Origin: Loripinus fragilis
Lineage: Eukaryota > Mollusca > Bivalvia > Lucinida > Lucinidae
Direction of reading: 5' to 3'
Assembly (NCBI GenBank): GCA_964019695.1
Contig: OZ026517.1
Location: forward strand, 78,905,252-78,969,251
Length of the DNA stretch: 64,000 nt
Shown: piece after piece, positions 1 to 10,935 of the stretch
Position numbering within the stretch: position 1 is the first letter of the stretch
Layout of the letters: each line of letters begins with the position of its first letter
Position numbers and translations under genes: made by a program
Notes under the pieces: model-generated
Seen by the model: only the letters and a program-made list of their open reading frames with translations
What the model was told of the DNA's origin: nothing
Databases searched by the model: none

Positions 1-282
1 CGGCCGGTCCAACTCAGATCTGCCTACATATCAATACAGACAAATCAAATCCACTCATGTGCAATTAATGGGGTAGCAAATGACTCAAACATGCAAAGGT
101 TAGTCATGCGGTCAGCGAAGTTTCAGATCAGCCTTAACGTCAAAGCCTCCAATATGCACTTTCTCGGTAGCAAGTGTCACATAGGTTATCATGCGACCGA
201 AAAAAGTAAGATCGTAGTTGACATCCAAAGAATCCATTACGCTCCATCTGGATGGCCAAAGACTCTTGGGTTCTTCATGCGT

Positions 283-331
283 ACAGAGAAGACTCAGATC
301 AGCCAGACTGGCTGATCTGAGTCTTCTCTGT
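283..331. repeat. Near-perfect 24-bp-arm hairpin
   Basis: The two arms are exact reverse complements around a single central base at 307. The core reads GACTCAGATCAGCCA and is mirrored on the right. No gene surrounds it. It resembles the central part of the palindromic elements seen elsewhere in the window, but I found no second copy, so its family is unknown. The flanking sequence from 1 to 557 holds no other recognisable feature. Confidence 0.8.
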
Positions 332-551
332 GCGCATGTATGCGTTTGTTTGTGTATTCCATGCGTTGGCTCCAAAATGCTTTAGAGATGACGCGGTTGT
401 TCCAGTGATGTAAGTCTCACATGTTCAAAGTAGAAATGTTATGTAAAGAAGCAAAGCTTGACGCCAACATAATTTAGATAAGTATGAATTGATACATATA
501 TGAGATAATGTGGATAGAAAACTACAGGTGCGCGCTGTCTGTCTCTGTGGC

Positions 552-557
<6 letters not shown>

Positions 558-646
<89 letters not shown>

Positions 647-664
647 GAGACTGAGAGAGAGAGA
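558..664. repeat. Compound GA / GACA microsatellite
   Basis: An (AG)n tract from 558 to about 594 passes through a short interruption into (ACAG)n at about 611-645, then back to imperfect GA. Reading frames across it give only Leu-Ser or Cys-Leu-Ser-Val runs and are not genes. Confidence 0.95.
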
Positions 665-1056
665 AATTCGTTGATATATAATGATATCGAGCAGTTTTTG
701 TTATAACAGCAATACAAGTCAACCCCGTTAAATGTCAAAGTGTTACTACTGAAATAGCAATTGAGTTTGACCAGGCCCAGCCACAATCACAGACCACGGC
801 ACCGCGAGGAAGAGACAAAGAACACTAACAGATACAAGACGGCAATAACAGAATTAAAGAAAAGCAACCAGCTGTCTCTTCTTCAGCGAAATGGTTGCAA
901 ATTAGAGAGGGCACTTAGTACTCCATGACAATACAAGAACCAAATACAACCCTCACAAACAATGCGAGCAACAATAAACAATGACTGAACAAGAACACCA
1001 TCAGAGCTACCTCCTTAAAACTGACAACATCAGAACAGACCGAGGAACTTAAATAT

Positions 1057-1292
1057 GAGCCGTGGCATGTGATTTCCAACAATGTGTCATTTTGACATGT
1101 GTAGACTCAGACGAGCCTCTGCAGCCTCCTTTTAAGCTTAGAAACTCCAAATGATGTTCAGTCAGTAGCTAAACAATCATAGAATACTCAAACGACTAGC
1201 AAAGGCTCTGATCAGGCTGCGCGTATGCGCAGGCTGATCTGAGGCTTTGCTGGTCGCACATACCACATTGTTGAAATCTCATGCACTGGCTC
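1057..1292 (+). mobile_element. Family A MITE, copy A1 (4-bp target duplication)
   Basis: The ends are inverted: GAGCCGTGGCATGTGATTTC on the left and the complement of GAGCCAGTGCATGAGATTTC on the right. ATAT lies directly outside both ends (1053-1056 and 1293-1296). Near the right side is an internal hairpin of about 30-bp arms centred on GCGCGTATGCGC. No coding capacity is visible. Full copies lie at 29117-29353 and 36849-37081. This is a non-autonomous DNA transposon; the superfamily is inferred only from the 4-bp duplication. Confidence 0.85.
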
Positions 1293-1446
1293 ATATATAA
1301 TTTACAGGCCAATTATTTGACTTAGCGTCTGCAGTTGTTAATACTCAATGCATATACAAATACAAAGACAGACGAAGTATTACACAATAATACAAGACAG
1401 CAAGAAACTAACTCCTCTGCCATAGAGATGATTGCAAGGCTATATA

Positions 1447-1634
1447 GGGAGCGCACTGGCTCAGTGGTAGAGTGCTTGACTCAAGACCGAGGGGCCGCGG
1501 GTTTGAGCCTCACCGGCAGCACTACGTTGTGTCCTTGAGCAAGAACATTACTCCTAGCTTAGTACTGATGCAACCCGGGAAGACTCGTCCCTTTATAACC
1601 GAAAGATTGTTGAATGGGACGTAAAGAATTAAAT
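1447..1634 (+). mobile_element. tRNA-derived SINE, copy S1
   Basis: The head has RNA polymerase III promoter boxes: A-box TGGCTCAGTGG at about 1457-1467 and a B-box like GGTTTGAGCCT at about 1500. The body follows, with a CACTACGTTGTGTCCTTGAG segment, and the tail is GGGACGTAAAGAATTAAAT. Related copies lie at 1950-2130, 17139-17316, 17605-18155 and 25845-26150. It resembles the molluscan V-SINE class, but I cannot fix the exact family without a library. Bases 665-1056 before A1 hold only a short stretch of dispersed repeat I near 780-840. Confidence 0.8.
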
Positions 1635-1949
1635 CTAACAAAATAATAGCAAGGCTATATTTATATAATTGGCACACAATACTATGTCACAAAACCAGGA
1701 CAACAGATTATGAAGTAACAATAACAGAATCACTGCATTAGAACAGATAGCAGCCGCAGCCACAGAAGACCCTAGGTATATTTTCTGGCCAAATAGTCTG
1801 TTGTTGTTAAACACAAAACTGTTTAGCTCGCGCGCAGGCTTCCTACGTACGCAATGTATCACCACGGGGAAACAATCAAACCAAATAGCATACTATGATG
1901 AAACAAAAATGGCTCAAACTCAAAGACAGTAACAGCTAAGGAAAATCCC

Positions 1950-2130
1950 ATGTTGAGCCACGGTTGAGAGCTTGATTTACGATCGATAGATCCTGTGTTC
2001 TAGCATCGTTGGGGGCACTGCGTTGTGATCTTAAGTAAGACACTCTCTCCTCTGCTTAGTAATGATTCAACCCAAGAAATGTCTGCACAATTGTTGACTG
2101 GGACGTAAAGCATCAAAATAAAAACAAAAC
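1950..2130 (+). mobile_element. Degenerate SINE, copy S2
   Basis: The body and tail match S1: GGGGGCACTGCGTTGTGATC, then GTAAGACACTCTCTCC, then TGACTGGGACGTAAAG. The promoter boxes are eroded beyond recognition. This is an older copy of the same family. The interval between S1 and S2 (1635-1949) has no recognisable gene. Confidence 0.6.
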
Positions 2131-2460
2131 ATAATGTGTATAAAACCCAAACTGTTTCGTAGTCCGAAAATGTTTCACATCATGTGCAACATTTTAATCT
2201 CATTTAGCAGATTTAGAAAATTTACTGAAATAGTGTTAGCAACATTCCACGTTCGCTGAAAATAGACACAGTCCGTAATTTTGAGAGAGAAAAAACAAGC
2301 TTCAAGGCAAAATGTTTCACCAGGTTAAGTCAGAATTAATTCAAACTTAATGAAGACGAAACTGAGAATGTTTTCAATTTGTTATTTCCTTGATTCAAAG
2401 AGATACTGTTGAGAGATTAGAAGTTTCCAGAGAAAAGTCAGAATTTTACCATCTGTTATA

Positions 2461-2655
2461 CAGTAAAACCTGTCTTAAGCAGCCACTAAAACAATTAAAA
2501 CAAAGATCTGAATGAAAAATGGTAACTTAATGAAGGTCAAAAGTATTGCAGAATGCTCCCCTTGGGGCATTCTGCAATACTTTTGACCTGCATTATGCGA
2601 TAGTTTGTCTTGAAAAAACAAGTTTTGGTCTTATTTTTGAGTGGCTGCTTAAGCT
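2461..2655. mobile_element. Family D palindromic element, copy D-a (right end replaced)
   Basis: It begins TACAGTAAAACCTGTCTTAA and has a central palindrome, GAATGCTCCCCTTGGGGCATTC, flanked by arms reading through GACCT. A second copy lies at 27596-27807 with both ends intact. The CAGTAAAACCTG end next to TA resembles pogo/Tigger-type mariner elements. The right end stops at about 2655, where family A sequence begins at the shared bases TTAAGC. Confidence 0.65.
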
Positions 2656-2806
2656 TAGAAACTCCAAAAGTGTTCCGTCAGTAGCTGTTTCAGTCATTGA
2701 ATAAGTAAGTGACTAGGAAGTGCTCTGATCAGACAGCGCGTATGCGCACGCCTGTCTTAGACTTTGCTTCGCGCACATACCACATTGTTGGAAATGTAAT
2801 GCTCAT
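2650..2806 (+). mobile_element. Family A MITE, truncated copy A2
   Basis: The sequence from TTAAGCTTAGAAACTCC through the GCGCGTATGCGC hairpin to CACATTGTTGGAAAT matches the right two-thirds of A1. The left third is missing and family D sequence sits there instead. The hairpin arms are more diverged than in A1. The 2807-3600 interval after it has no recognised gene or repeat. Confidence 0.65.
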
Positions 2807-3601
2807 ACTGGTATTGTATTCTGCTACACATCACTTTCATTAATTTATCTGATTAAGTCTCACTCTATCCCTTTTTAGCATGGGAAACTGGAAGTTCAAG
2901 CAATTTATTTAAATTTGATCATTTCTATTATTTCATTTTTTTTTTACTTTTGCTGAAACACATAAGATTTGTGATAATCAGACGTCAGAAGCGACTCATC
3001 GAGATGCTTATATAATAAATATCAATAATAAAAATATCGCACTTTTGTTGGAAAAAGATCAGATAATCATAAAAGTAAATGTAAGCTAGCGTGATGACCA
3101 ATTTATTTGTTTGCTTCCAAATCATGGAAGCTCGGCTGGGGATTGTGTAGCCCTGTGAAGCAAACTAAGAGGTTTGAGATGAGCAATCGGTATCTGTTAT
3201 CAGACTCCATATGTTATCTCTCCTTTTTTTCGTTTATCAAATCAAATCAGCGTGCACCGTACATACGATATGACATTATGTTATAATTAACAGCTACTAG
3301 TATTGATAATTTTGCTTTATGATGAAAAAATGGGCAATTTATTTGTACATTGAAATATCCAACATGGTAATGGTATCATATTTGTACTATATAGTTATTC
3401 CCAACACTCCCAGAAATGTTTTGGCTGTTCAAGTTCAGGAATTAACGGTAGATTTGTCCTCCAGTAAAGTCATTATTTTAGTTTGGTCTGAGTACTGTAA
3501 ATTCTAAAATGTTCGCCAGAATGTTTTTTTTTTCGCGAACAGCGTTAAAAGTTAAAACTTTGCAACTGTAACATGTACTTAAATCAGTAAACGGCAGGGT
3601 G

Positions 3602-3670
3602 ATTTCGCGAGGGTTTATTAAAACGAAATTTTGCATCCGAGATTTGAAAATAAAACCCTCGCGAAATTTT
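3602..3670. repeat. Hairpin with CGCGAGGGTTT arms
   Basis: ATTTCGCGAGGGTTTA on the left is mirrored by TAAAACCCTCGCGAAAT on the right, with about 38 bases between. It is probably a small palindromic element. No other copy was noticed. Confidence 0.5.
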
Positions 3671-3868
3671 CTAAATTAACAGTAAGCGCCGAATAGCGAA
3701 GCCCTGTTGCGTTTTGCATTTGTGATAACTTACATTTTAATAAAAATATGTACATGCTCTTTGGATCACTTGGCATTTTGGCAACTTCATGCGAAAAGAG
3801 CGCATGAACGCTAGATAGGTTATCATTGTTGGTCTAAGCAATCATCTACTTCCTTTCTCTATGAATAA

Positions 3869-4036
3869 TAGACTGGCCTCAGTCCTTAAAACAATTTTTC
3901 ATCAATGCGTCATATCATATACTGTAGTTAGTCTAACTCTGATGGCTCTGTTTTAAAAGCCATCAGAGTTAGACTAGCTACAGTATATGATATGGCCTAT
4001 TGATGAAATATTGTTTTAAGGACTGGAGCCAGTCTA
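3869..4036. mobile_element. Family B foldback element, copy B1 (9-bp target duplication)
   Basis: It is almost entirely one inverted repeat. It begins TAGACTGGCCTCAGTCC and ends with the complement, with centre CTCTGATGGCTCTGTTTTAA. The 9 bases outside the ends are TATGAATAA (3860-3868) and TATGAATAC (4037-4045). There is no coding capacity. Four other copies show the same design, which fits Mutator-like non-autonomous elements. Confidence 0.88.
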
Positions 4037-4184
4037 TATGAATACCACTAGCGAATGCTGTGACGAGCCTATGTGGTGCGTAGGGTGTATCTGGGCATTT
4101 TTTATTTTAAAAGTTTACCAGAAAAGACTAATGCAATCCAACTAACACGTCGTCTTTTCAAGAATTGACAAGCGTAACCCATCT

Positions 4185-4275
<91 letters not shown>

Positions 4276-4276
4276 C
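4185..4276. repeat. (ACA)n microsatellite
   Basis: This is about 92 bp of uninterrupted trinucleotide repeat. The minus-strand poly-valine frame across it is an artefact. Confidence 0.97.
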
Positions 4277-5350
4277 TACATTGTTCATGTATGACTTACG
4301 ACTATGGACAGTAATCTCCGAAATCATTTGACATTAGAACATAGTTTGGGCAATTCAAAAAATGATTTGTTAATCATTTTAAACAGCTGGAGACTCCTAA
4401 ATACGTCTGTGGCAAACAGTGAAGACGCATAATGTAGCACTTCATCAGTCTGCGCTTTTTGTTAAGACAAAAACGATCCTTAGAAAAAGATAACAAAGGA
4501 CCTCGAAGAATAGCCCATAAAATGGCCAGATAAAAGTTTCAAAGAAAATGATATTTTTCGGCGGAAAGACTTTTCACATTGGACAAGTACCGATTAAAAT
4601 TTTGGGTTGAATACTCTGCTTTCTGTTATTCGCCATATAGGAAATTGAAAAAGTTTTTGGGGGTGCTCCCCCCATTAATCATTGATCCTTTTGCATACAG
4701 TTGCAGTTCTACATTACACACATCATATACAAATGACATGCCTGATCAAAGGGGGGAAGGCTGTCAAAATGCTAAAAAAACATCAGTCACCAATTTTGTA
4801 ACACGTTATCATTTCCAAATAAAAGGACCTCGAGCAGTTTCCTATTCAATCTGCCAAAATTTGTATTACGCATTCATATTAAGAGGCATCCAATAATCAA
4901 CAAAATATCTTCCTCTATAATTTAGCTTGCTCTAAAATATGGAACTCCTTTTTATCCGACGATGGTTGATAATCTGGCTCGAGGGATGGAATGTACAAAT
5001 CACCTCTTAATCGAAACCTAACATATCTTACAAATATCTTCTAAGTAAACATGAACATAAAAACTGTCAAAACAAAGAGGAATTTAATTTATTGTAGAAA
5101 CGATATCGTGTTGAGGAGAGAGAAAAAAGGGTTAGCTCATTGATATTGGAGGCTATTGAATCAAAGGTGCGAGGTCATCCTTTAAAATCCCAAACGAGGA
5201 CCAATATTCGGCGAAATCAATGCCACAACTGATTTAGCTTAAAATGTATCTAGCACTTGCAGTTTGTTTTGTTACAGGGTAATGATTTTCATCATCTTTT
5301 TGAATGTGCAACTACATTTATTTCAGCAGCATTATTCGTATATTTAAGAA
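4277..5350. other. AT-rich interval without a recognised gene
   Basis: A plus-strand frame of 105 codons at 4579-4896 is the longest here. It shows no signal peptide, domain or compositional bias that I recognise, and no splice context that supports it. I see no repeats in this interval. Confidence 0.5.
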
Positions 5351-5615
5351 ATGAATTCAATTTTTTGAATGTTCATGGAATCATGAATACTTCGGGTCTC
5401 TTGCAAAGTAACAGTTTTTGGAATGTTCATGGAATCATGAATACTTCCGGTCTCTTGCAAAGTAACACTTTTTGGAATGTTCATGGAATCATGAATACTT
5501 CGGGTCTCTTGCAAAGTAACAATTTTTGGAATGTTCATGGAATCATGAACACTTCGGGTCTCTTGCAAAGACCCGAAGTATTCATGATTCCATGAACATT
5601 CCAAAAATTGAATTT
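5351..5615. repeat. Four 54-bp tandem units capped by an inverted unit
   Basis: Units starting near 5371, 5425, 5479 and 5533 share GTTCATGGAATCATGAA and CTTCGGGTCTCTTGCAAAG. The fourth is followed at once by an inverted unit ending CCAAAAATTGAATTTA, which mirrors the left entry AATTCAATTTTTTG. The block is therefore an inverted-repeat element whose left arm has been amplified. Because 54 is divisible by three, both strands stay open and yield an 18-residue repeat. I treat that as a by-product, not a protein. Confidence 0.85.
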
Positions 5616-6547
5616 ATTGCTTATATTAACATTTCATTATAAATATCTAAAATATAAAAAAAATATATGTTATTTTAGGAATTAAAACAGTTTTGTATTT
5701 TCGTTTATATCAATCGTATTAACGGTTTAGTCGGAGTGTAAAATGGAAAAGCGCCAGTTTGAACACGGACAGCTAATGGAGCAAATAAGAGGCTTGTTCT
5801 GCACGTGCGACTCAGGTGTGGCTCGCTGTCAATCACAACACCAGTATCACTTCTAGCGAATGAGTGCGATGTTCGAAGCGTATTGCGCGGTCAAGTGAGC
5901 TTGGCAGTTGCCAATCAAATTTGTGTAATTCATGAAGCTAAGAACAGTTGCGAAAATCTTAAGATTCGTTAAATGATTGCCTCGAAAATGTTAATATTCT
6001 ACGATAATTACAATATTTTGGTTGTGACTATGGGATTTGCTGAAAGTTTCATTTTCTTTGCCCCAGCTCCTTTGTGGTTTCAACGTTGGAAGACAGACAT
6101 ATCGTGTAACGTTACTTGCAGAGGTGTTTTGTACAAAATATAATTCCGTTAGATATAACGTGGGTGCTTTTGAGATCATTTTCATTTATGGGGTGGTAAA
6201 TAGTCTGCTGTTTTATGGACACCCGTTGCATTTTACGGCAATGGCAAAGAGGATATCCCTAAATAATCAAAACAACCCTCATTCTGGCATATGAAATTCC
6301 ATGTTAGGGTTATTGACACTAAGCTACAAATACCACATGTTTGTTATGATAACTATAATCATGTACGTTGGGCCTGGAGAATAAAAGTTGCCCATGCGTT
6401 TCAAATTCTTTATGGTTCACTAAGAATCCTGTATACTCTTATTCTGCACGGTCAAATCTTCTAAGATACAACAAGGTCAACAACCCTTTCACTTGTAAGA
6501 CTTGTACCAGAACATACTCAAGATTGAATGTAGATAGTCTTTCGATT
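5616..6547. other. Interval without a recognised gene
   Basis: Short frames at 6037-6294 and 6368 onward overlap on both strands, and none shows a domain. I found no repeat copies elsewhere in the window for this stretch. Confidence 0.4.
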
Positions 6548-6788
6548 CTAGGCCCAGAACTTTTTTCATGCTCAACTGAACCGAGCATAACATTTATTAT
6601 CCTCATAAATGTTAAAATGACAACAATTGTTGACATTTTAACATTAATTAGAATAATTGATACAACGTCTGAGACTTTGAAAGCAAAAAAGGTTTTCAAT
6701 TTTCAGCATGTTAGTTTGTATGAGCAGTTGAATTTTCCTGATGAGTTGAGTTGAGCATGAAAAAGTTTTATAGCCTCGGGGCCTGGCT
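6548..6788. mobile_element. Family G palindromic element, copy G1
   Basis: Inverted ends read CTAGGCCCAGAACTTTTTTC on the left and the complement of AGCCAGGCCCCGAGGC on the right. Both run into TTTTTCATGCTCAACT. The centre is ATGACAACAATTGTTGACAT. A partial copy with the same centre lies at 40960-41105. It is a non-autonomous palindromic DNA element. Confidence 0.65.
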
Positions 6789-7458
6789 GATATACCGAAA
6801 ACAATAATTCTAGTATTGCACTGACGCTTTTACGCTGACTAGATAACACCTCACCCCTCACCACCCCGCCGCCCCTCCTTTGGGAGTGGTCTGATCTGGG
6901 TCATAATGTTTGCAACATAGGTAAGCAGACAAGAGGGCGGGCGAAAAACGTCGTGATTGATTGAGGACAAAAGAATGGGGTCAAATAAACCTTGTGGCAA
7001 AACAGTAGCTGCCCGGTTTCTATACTAATTTGAACTTAAACAGAATGTTTTCTAGTATATTTCAAATATTTCTGCAAATTTTCAGTAAAAATATTACAAT
7101 CGGACATTTCAACACCTGCTATCTTTTTTAAAGAAATGGAGCCAATGTTTGTGTTACACAATGTCTTCATAGCAACAGATGATGACATCATACAATTAGG
7201 TGATGACGTTAACATATGCCCTGTATATTTATCCAGGGCAATCATCATTTGGGGAAATATTGTCTTAATTCGCTAAAAAAGACCATTGTTTCAGACCATA
7301 TTTTTTGTTAATTTCTTGTAAGCTGATTTGGGAACTCACTTATGACCACTGAGTATTTGATACAATAGGTATGGAATTGTCCATTTTATATTTTAAGGGG
7401 TAACAGATAAAGGTTTCCAAATTATGTATTTGTGTCCCTGGTGGATGGTTTAATATAA
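6789..7458. other. Interval without a recognised gene
   Basis: Only short overlapping frames are present, for example a 70-codon minus-strand frame at 7036-7248. I recognise no repeat or RNA here. Confidence 0.4.
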
Positions 7459-7525
7459 GCAAACAGAGCAGACCCTGGTGAAATGCAGCATTATGCTGTA
7501 TTTCATCTGGGTATTCACAGTTTGC
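7459..7525. repeat. 67-nt hairpin, family C-prime copy 1
   Basis: The arms start GCAAACAGAGCAGACCCTGG and end in the complement GTTTGC, with the centre GCAGCATTATGCTG. A second hairpin of identical length lies at 32337-32403. It is related in sequence to the centre of family C (ACTGTTTGC, GGACCCAGATC). Hairpins of this type are abundant in some bivalve genomes. Confidence 0.65.
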
Positions 7526-8049
7526 CAAAGTACCCATTTAGGGGTTTCAAGTATACATGCACAAGCGGTAAAAAGAAACAAATAAACATGGCGAATCTGT
7601 GATCGCATAACTGTACCACCTGTTCTTCAGGTGAGTGGTTAAAATACAAGTGAATACGACCAGGTAATGGCAAACACAGAATGGTACCGAAAGATAAAGC
7701 CACAAAACACTGTATGAAAAAAGGTGTAGTTTTACACAAAATTGGCTGGTACATGTAGATGAACTGCCACTGATCTTGGTGCTTTAAAACTATGTGCTGT
7801 TCGTTTGTAATGATCCGGAGAAAAATACAACAATAACAGGTAAAAATGTTTAACATTTATCACTGGCGAGATGTTGGCCTCATATTGTTTAAATATGAAT
7901 GTAATTGTAAGTTTACACCATCTCTTTTGTTGTTAACTTACATTTATTTATTACAGCAAACACATGCAGGGTTGCTAACCAACATAAACTAGCAAGAATA
8001 CAGCAAACAAAGCAATCAGTGCTATTGCCAAAAATGGACAAGAAAGTTT

Positions 8050-8290
8050 CACAAGTTATCATGCGCGGATCCAGTGGGGGGAGGGGATGGGGGCGTGGTA
8101 GCTGGTCATCCCCCCTGGAAAATCACACCATCGAAGGGCGCCATCATCGGCCCACTTGTGAAACGCCATTTAAATGTCGTTTCGCAGTCAGGCCGATGGT
8201 GCCCGCTTAGAATATTGGTACGGAACCACTCTGTAAAATATGATGACGAAAGTAAAAAGGAATAAAAATCTAAATTTTTGGATCCCCCAC
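8050..8290. repeat. Dispersed repeat with CATGCGCGGATCCAG entry
   Basis: CATGCGCGGATCCAG near 8061 is followed by a G-rich run and a loose inverted pair, GCGCCATCATCGGCC / GGCCGATGGTGCCC. The same entry and a similar CGGCC...GATGGCC pair recur at 39366-39520. The ends are not resolved. Bases 7526-8049 hold nothing I recognise. Confidence 0.4.
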
Positions 8291-9026
8291 CCACATATAT
8301 AACTTTGTGGAACTGTGGCTGTGTATAACCATTGTTTTGGAAGTTTATTGCATGCATAACGGCAGCTCATCATTAAGCATTCTATTTTTTTCATTACATG
8401 CAAACATAAATCTATCAAAGAAGTGACCAGAGACTTTTTTTTCTTGGAGATATTAAATTTAAAAAAATCAACTTCAAATTTAAAAGCAAAGTGAATGATA
8501 ACAAAGGTTTTGGAGAGTCAGTAGCATACTTGGATACTTTTTTTTATATTTCTTTAACCAATATATATAGTATAAAATTACTCACGGCTTTTCCCAAAAC
8601 AATATTCAGAGGATGCTGATCACTCTTAATTCCAACTCTCAACCAGCTTCATTCACTAACAGCTTGTTTTAATATTCGAAATCAGAATTTTAAATCGAAA
8701 AATGAAGCTGGTTCACGGCTCCAGCTGTTCCGCCAGAGCGTTCTTGGAATCCTGCTATCGCAGACAGCATTCACTCCTCTATTCCTCCTGTATCCCACCA
8801 GTTCTGGCGAACTCTGAGATATAAAAAATATTTACCTCGGATACTAGTTGCTAAATTGTGATAAGGCGGAATCGTATTTCAAAGATGACTAAATAAACCG
8901 TTAAGAATAAATATGTTGCTACAGGTGCGATATGTTACCTGGTTTCTTGTAGTTGTATCAAAACTATACTGACCTTGTGTATTGAACATGCCATTCATGT
9001 TATTACAATGTAAAAATTTCATGTAA

Positions 9027-9077
9027 GTTAACACCAAAAGGGGTGGCAGCTCAGCTGCCACCCCTTTTGGTGTAAAC
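9027..9077. repeat. Compact 25-bp-arm hairpin
   Basis: ACACCAAAAGGGGTGGCAGC is mirrored exactly around a one-base centre, with only one mismatch in the outer arm. The structure is a stable stem. It could be a small palindromic MITE or a hairpin RNA source, and I cannot tell which. A looser inverted pair, ACCAGCTTCATT / AATGAAGCTGGT, lies upstream at about 8642-8713. Bases 9078-10120 hold no recognised gene. Confidence 0.7.
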
Positions 9078-10120
9078 TAACAGTGACTTTCCCACTAAAA
9101 CAACTTCGGTTTGGCCCTCGTTTTGTTCTGCAGTATTTAATGCCCTTTCTAGTTTTGCAATAATCTTGATGAGAAAGAGCGAGATGATTGCTTGACACTC
9201 AAATTTATTTGCAAATCACATAGCATTGGATACATGAAATGCGCCCATAAAAGGCAGAAAAAGACAAATATGTGACAAAATAAGAAAATCAATGACAATA
9301 AATTTCTCATTTTGGAAGTCATCGGCCATACTCGGAAATTCCTCGCCTAACTCCGGGAATTATTATGGAATTAGCCGCCAGCAATATCCAAAAAAGAAAT
9401 AGCCACAAGCGAAGGCAGTTCCTCGCCAAGAAAATCCAGCACCAGCTGTACCAAACATCATATTAAGGACATATGCTACTAAATTCTTCCCATGTTGGAA
9501 TATTTTTAATACTTTGCATACAGTTTGTTTTATGCATGTGCTATCCATTTATGAAATAAAAAGGATATGTCACCGTGCTTATTTTTTCACAATCTCATAT
9601 GAAAGTTTCCAGCATTTGACCAATTTTCTAAAAATATGAAAGAATAACACTAGTCCTAAATATCGAGCTCAATCTGTTGTTATCTTCAGCCAGCTTCTTT
9701 CTTTTAGCTTAAATAATTGCCCATGACATCGACCCTTTTAGAATATGTGCAAGTTTAGCTTTTATCCCATGTTTTGACAAGATACTGCATAATATATTTT
9801 GGCAATTCGTCGAAAATTGGAATTTGTTTTTAGAATAAATCATATTAAAAAATCTGATGTTGAAAATCTTAAGAAATTATTTTTATTTCAAGGACTTTTA
9901 TACTACCTTTCAGAAAAAAGAATAAAAATCTGGGGTCACCTAACTAATTCTCTTTCAGGAGGGCCAAATATAACCCCACCCCATAGGTTTCATGCGTAAT
10001 TCAATATAAAAAGTTCAGGAATGCCCAAATTTGGTCGTTTTGATGATGCCATTTTACTGGTATATGAAGCAATTTAGCACTAAAATGTTAAAAAAGAAAG
10101 AAAAAACACACACTGAAAGT

Positions 10121-10195
10121 AGGTGCGTACCCGGGAATCGATCCAGATCCTCTGGCTTTGTAGCCAGACACGCTTACCACTAGGCCACGAGGTTC
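10121..10195 (-). repeat. tRNA-like sequence (SINE head or tRNA pseudogene)
   Basis: On the minus strand, TGGCCTAGTGG matches an A-box and GGATCGATTCC a B-box at the expected spacing. Between them an anticodon-like arm, TCTGG...CCAGA, encloses an eight-base loop. The D and acceptor arms do not fold as a standard tRNA. I read it as tRNA-derived and not functional. Confidence 0.55.
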
Positions 10196-10391
10196 GGTCG
10201 TGCGCGGCTTTAAATAAATGTCCAAATAGTAGAGCCTCGGACACATTCGTATTTGTAACCAGGATAATTATGTACGTCGTTTGATTTCGCATGAGCTTCA
10301 TTTATCTGTCTTTGGTACGGAGAATATAAGTTCTGATAAAAGGTCAATAGATATTTCGGACACACTTTAATAACTTCATTTTGTCAAGAAA

Positions 10392-10655
10392 ATGTCGGAA
10401 CACCGATATGACATAAGAATATCTGAGAACTATGTTGATCCGAATCCGTTAAAGGTCGAAAGGCAGGACCCAGACAACTTTACCTGTTTCCAGACGCGGA
10501 AAAGGTGCGCATGGGAAATAGCCGCATATGTCTTTAATTCAAAACAACCTGAGCCAACAACACTCAATGAGACCAAATTATTTTATTTTCATGATATATT
10601 TAAGAAAAATGAGACTAAATTAGCAAAGCGAAACCCCACATCTTTATACATTTGA
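10392..10655 (+). other. Unrecognised 87-codon reading frame
   Basis: It begins MSEHRYDIRISENYVDPNPL, with adenine at -3 before the ATG. The composition is hydrophilic and less repeat-like than other frames here, but no domain, signal peptide or splice partner is visible. It could be a first exon or chance. Codon-level conservation in a related species would decide. Confidence 0.2.
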
Positions 10656-10935
10656 ACCCCCTTTCCAGAAATCCTGGCTCCACCTTTGCTCATCATTTGG
10701 TGAAAACAATGGTTTTTCTTCCATTAAGACACTGCTATTAATTGTTTTTATGCAATGATATTCAGTTAATTATCATGATTCGGGTGTAACTGAAATCATT
10801 CAGATGCGATGAAACTTGAATACGTTCGAATCGTGTTAAAATCAGTTCTGTTGCTGTTCTGCCTAAGATATGATCGGAACATAGCTCACCACATTTACTC
10901 AACTTATTTACCTATGAGACCGGGTGATTGTATAC

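Noticed and set aside
522..786. Minus-strand frames rich in Leu-Ser and Cys-Leu-Ser-Val
   Set aside because: They translate the GA/GACA microsatellite and start or end within it.
4142..4327. Poly-valine frame
   Set aside because: It is the (ACA)n microsatellite read on the minus strand.
5257..5604. 112- and 86-codon frames with an 18-residue repeat on both strands
   Set aside because: The 54-bp tandem structure keeps both strands open by arithmetic. There is no independent sign of coding.
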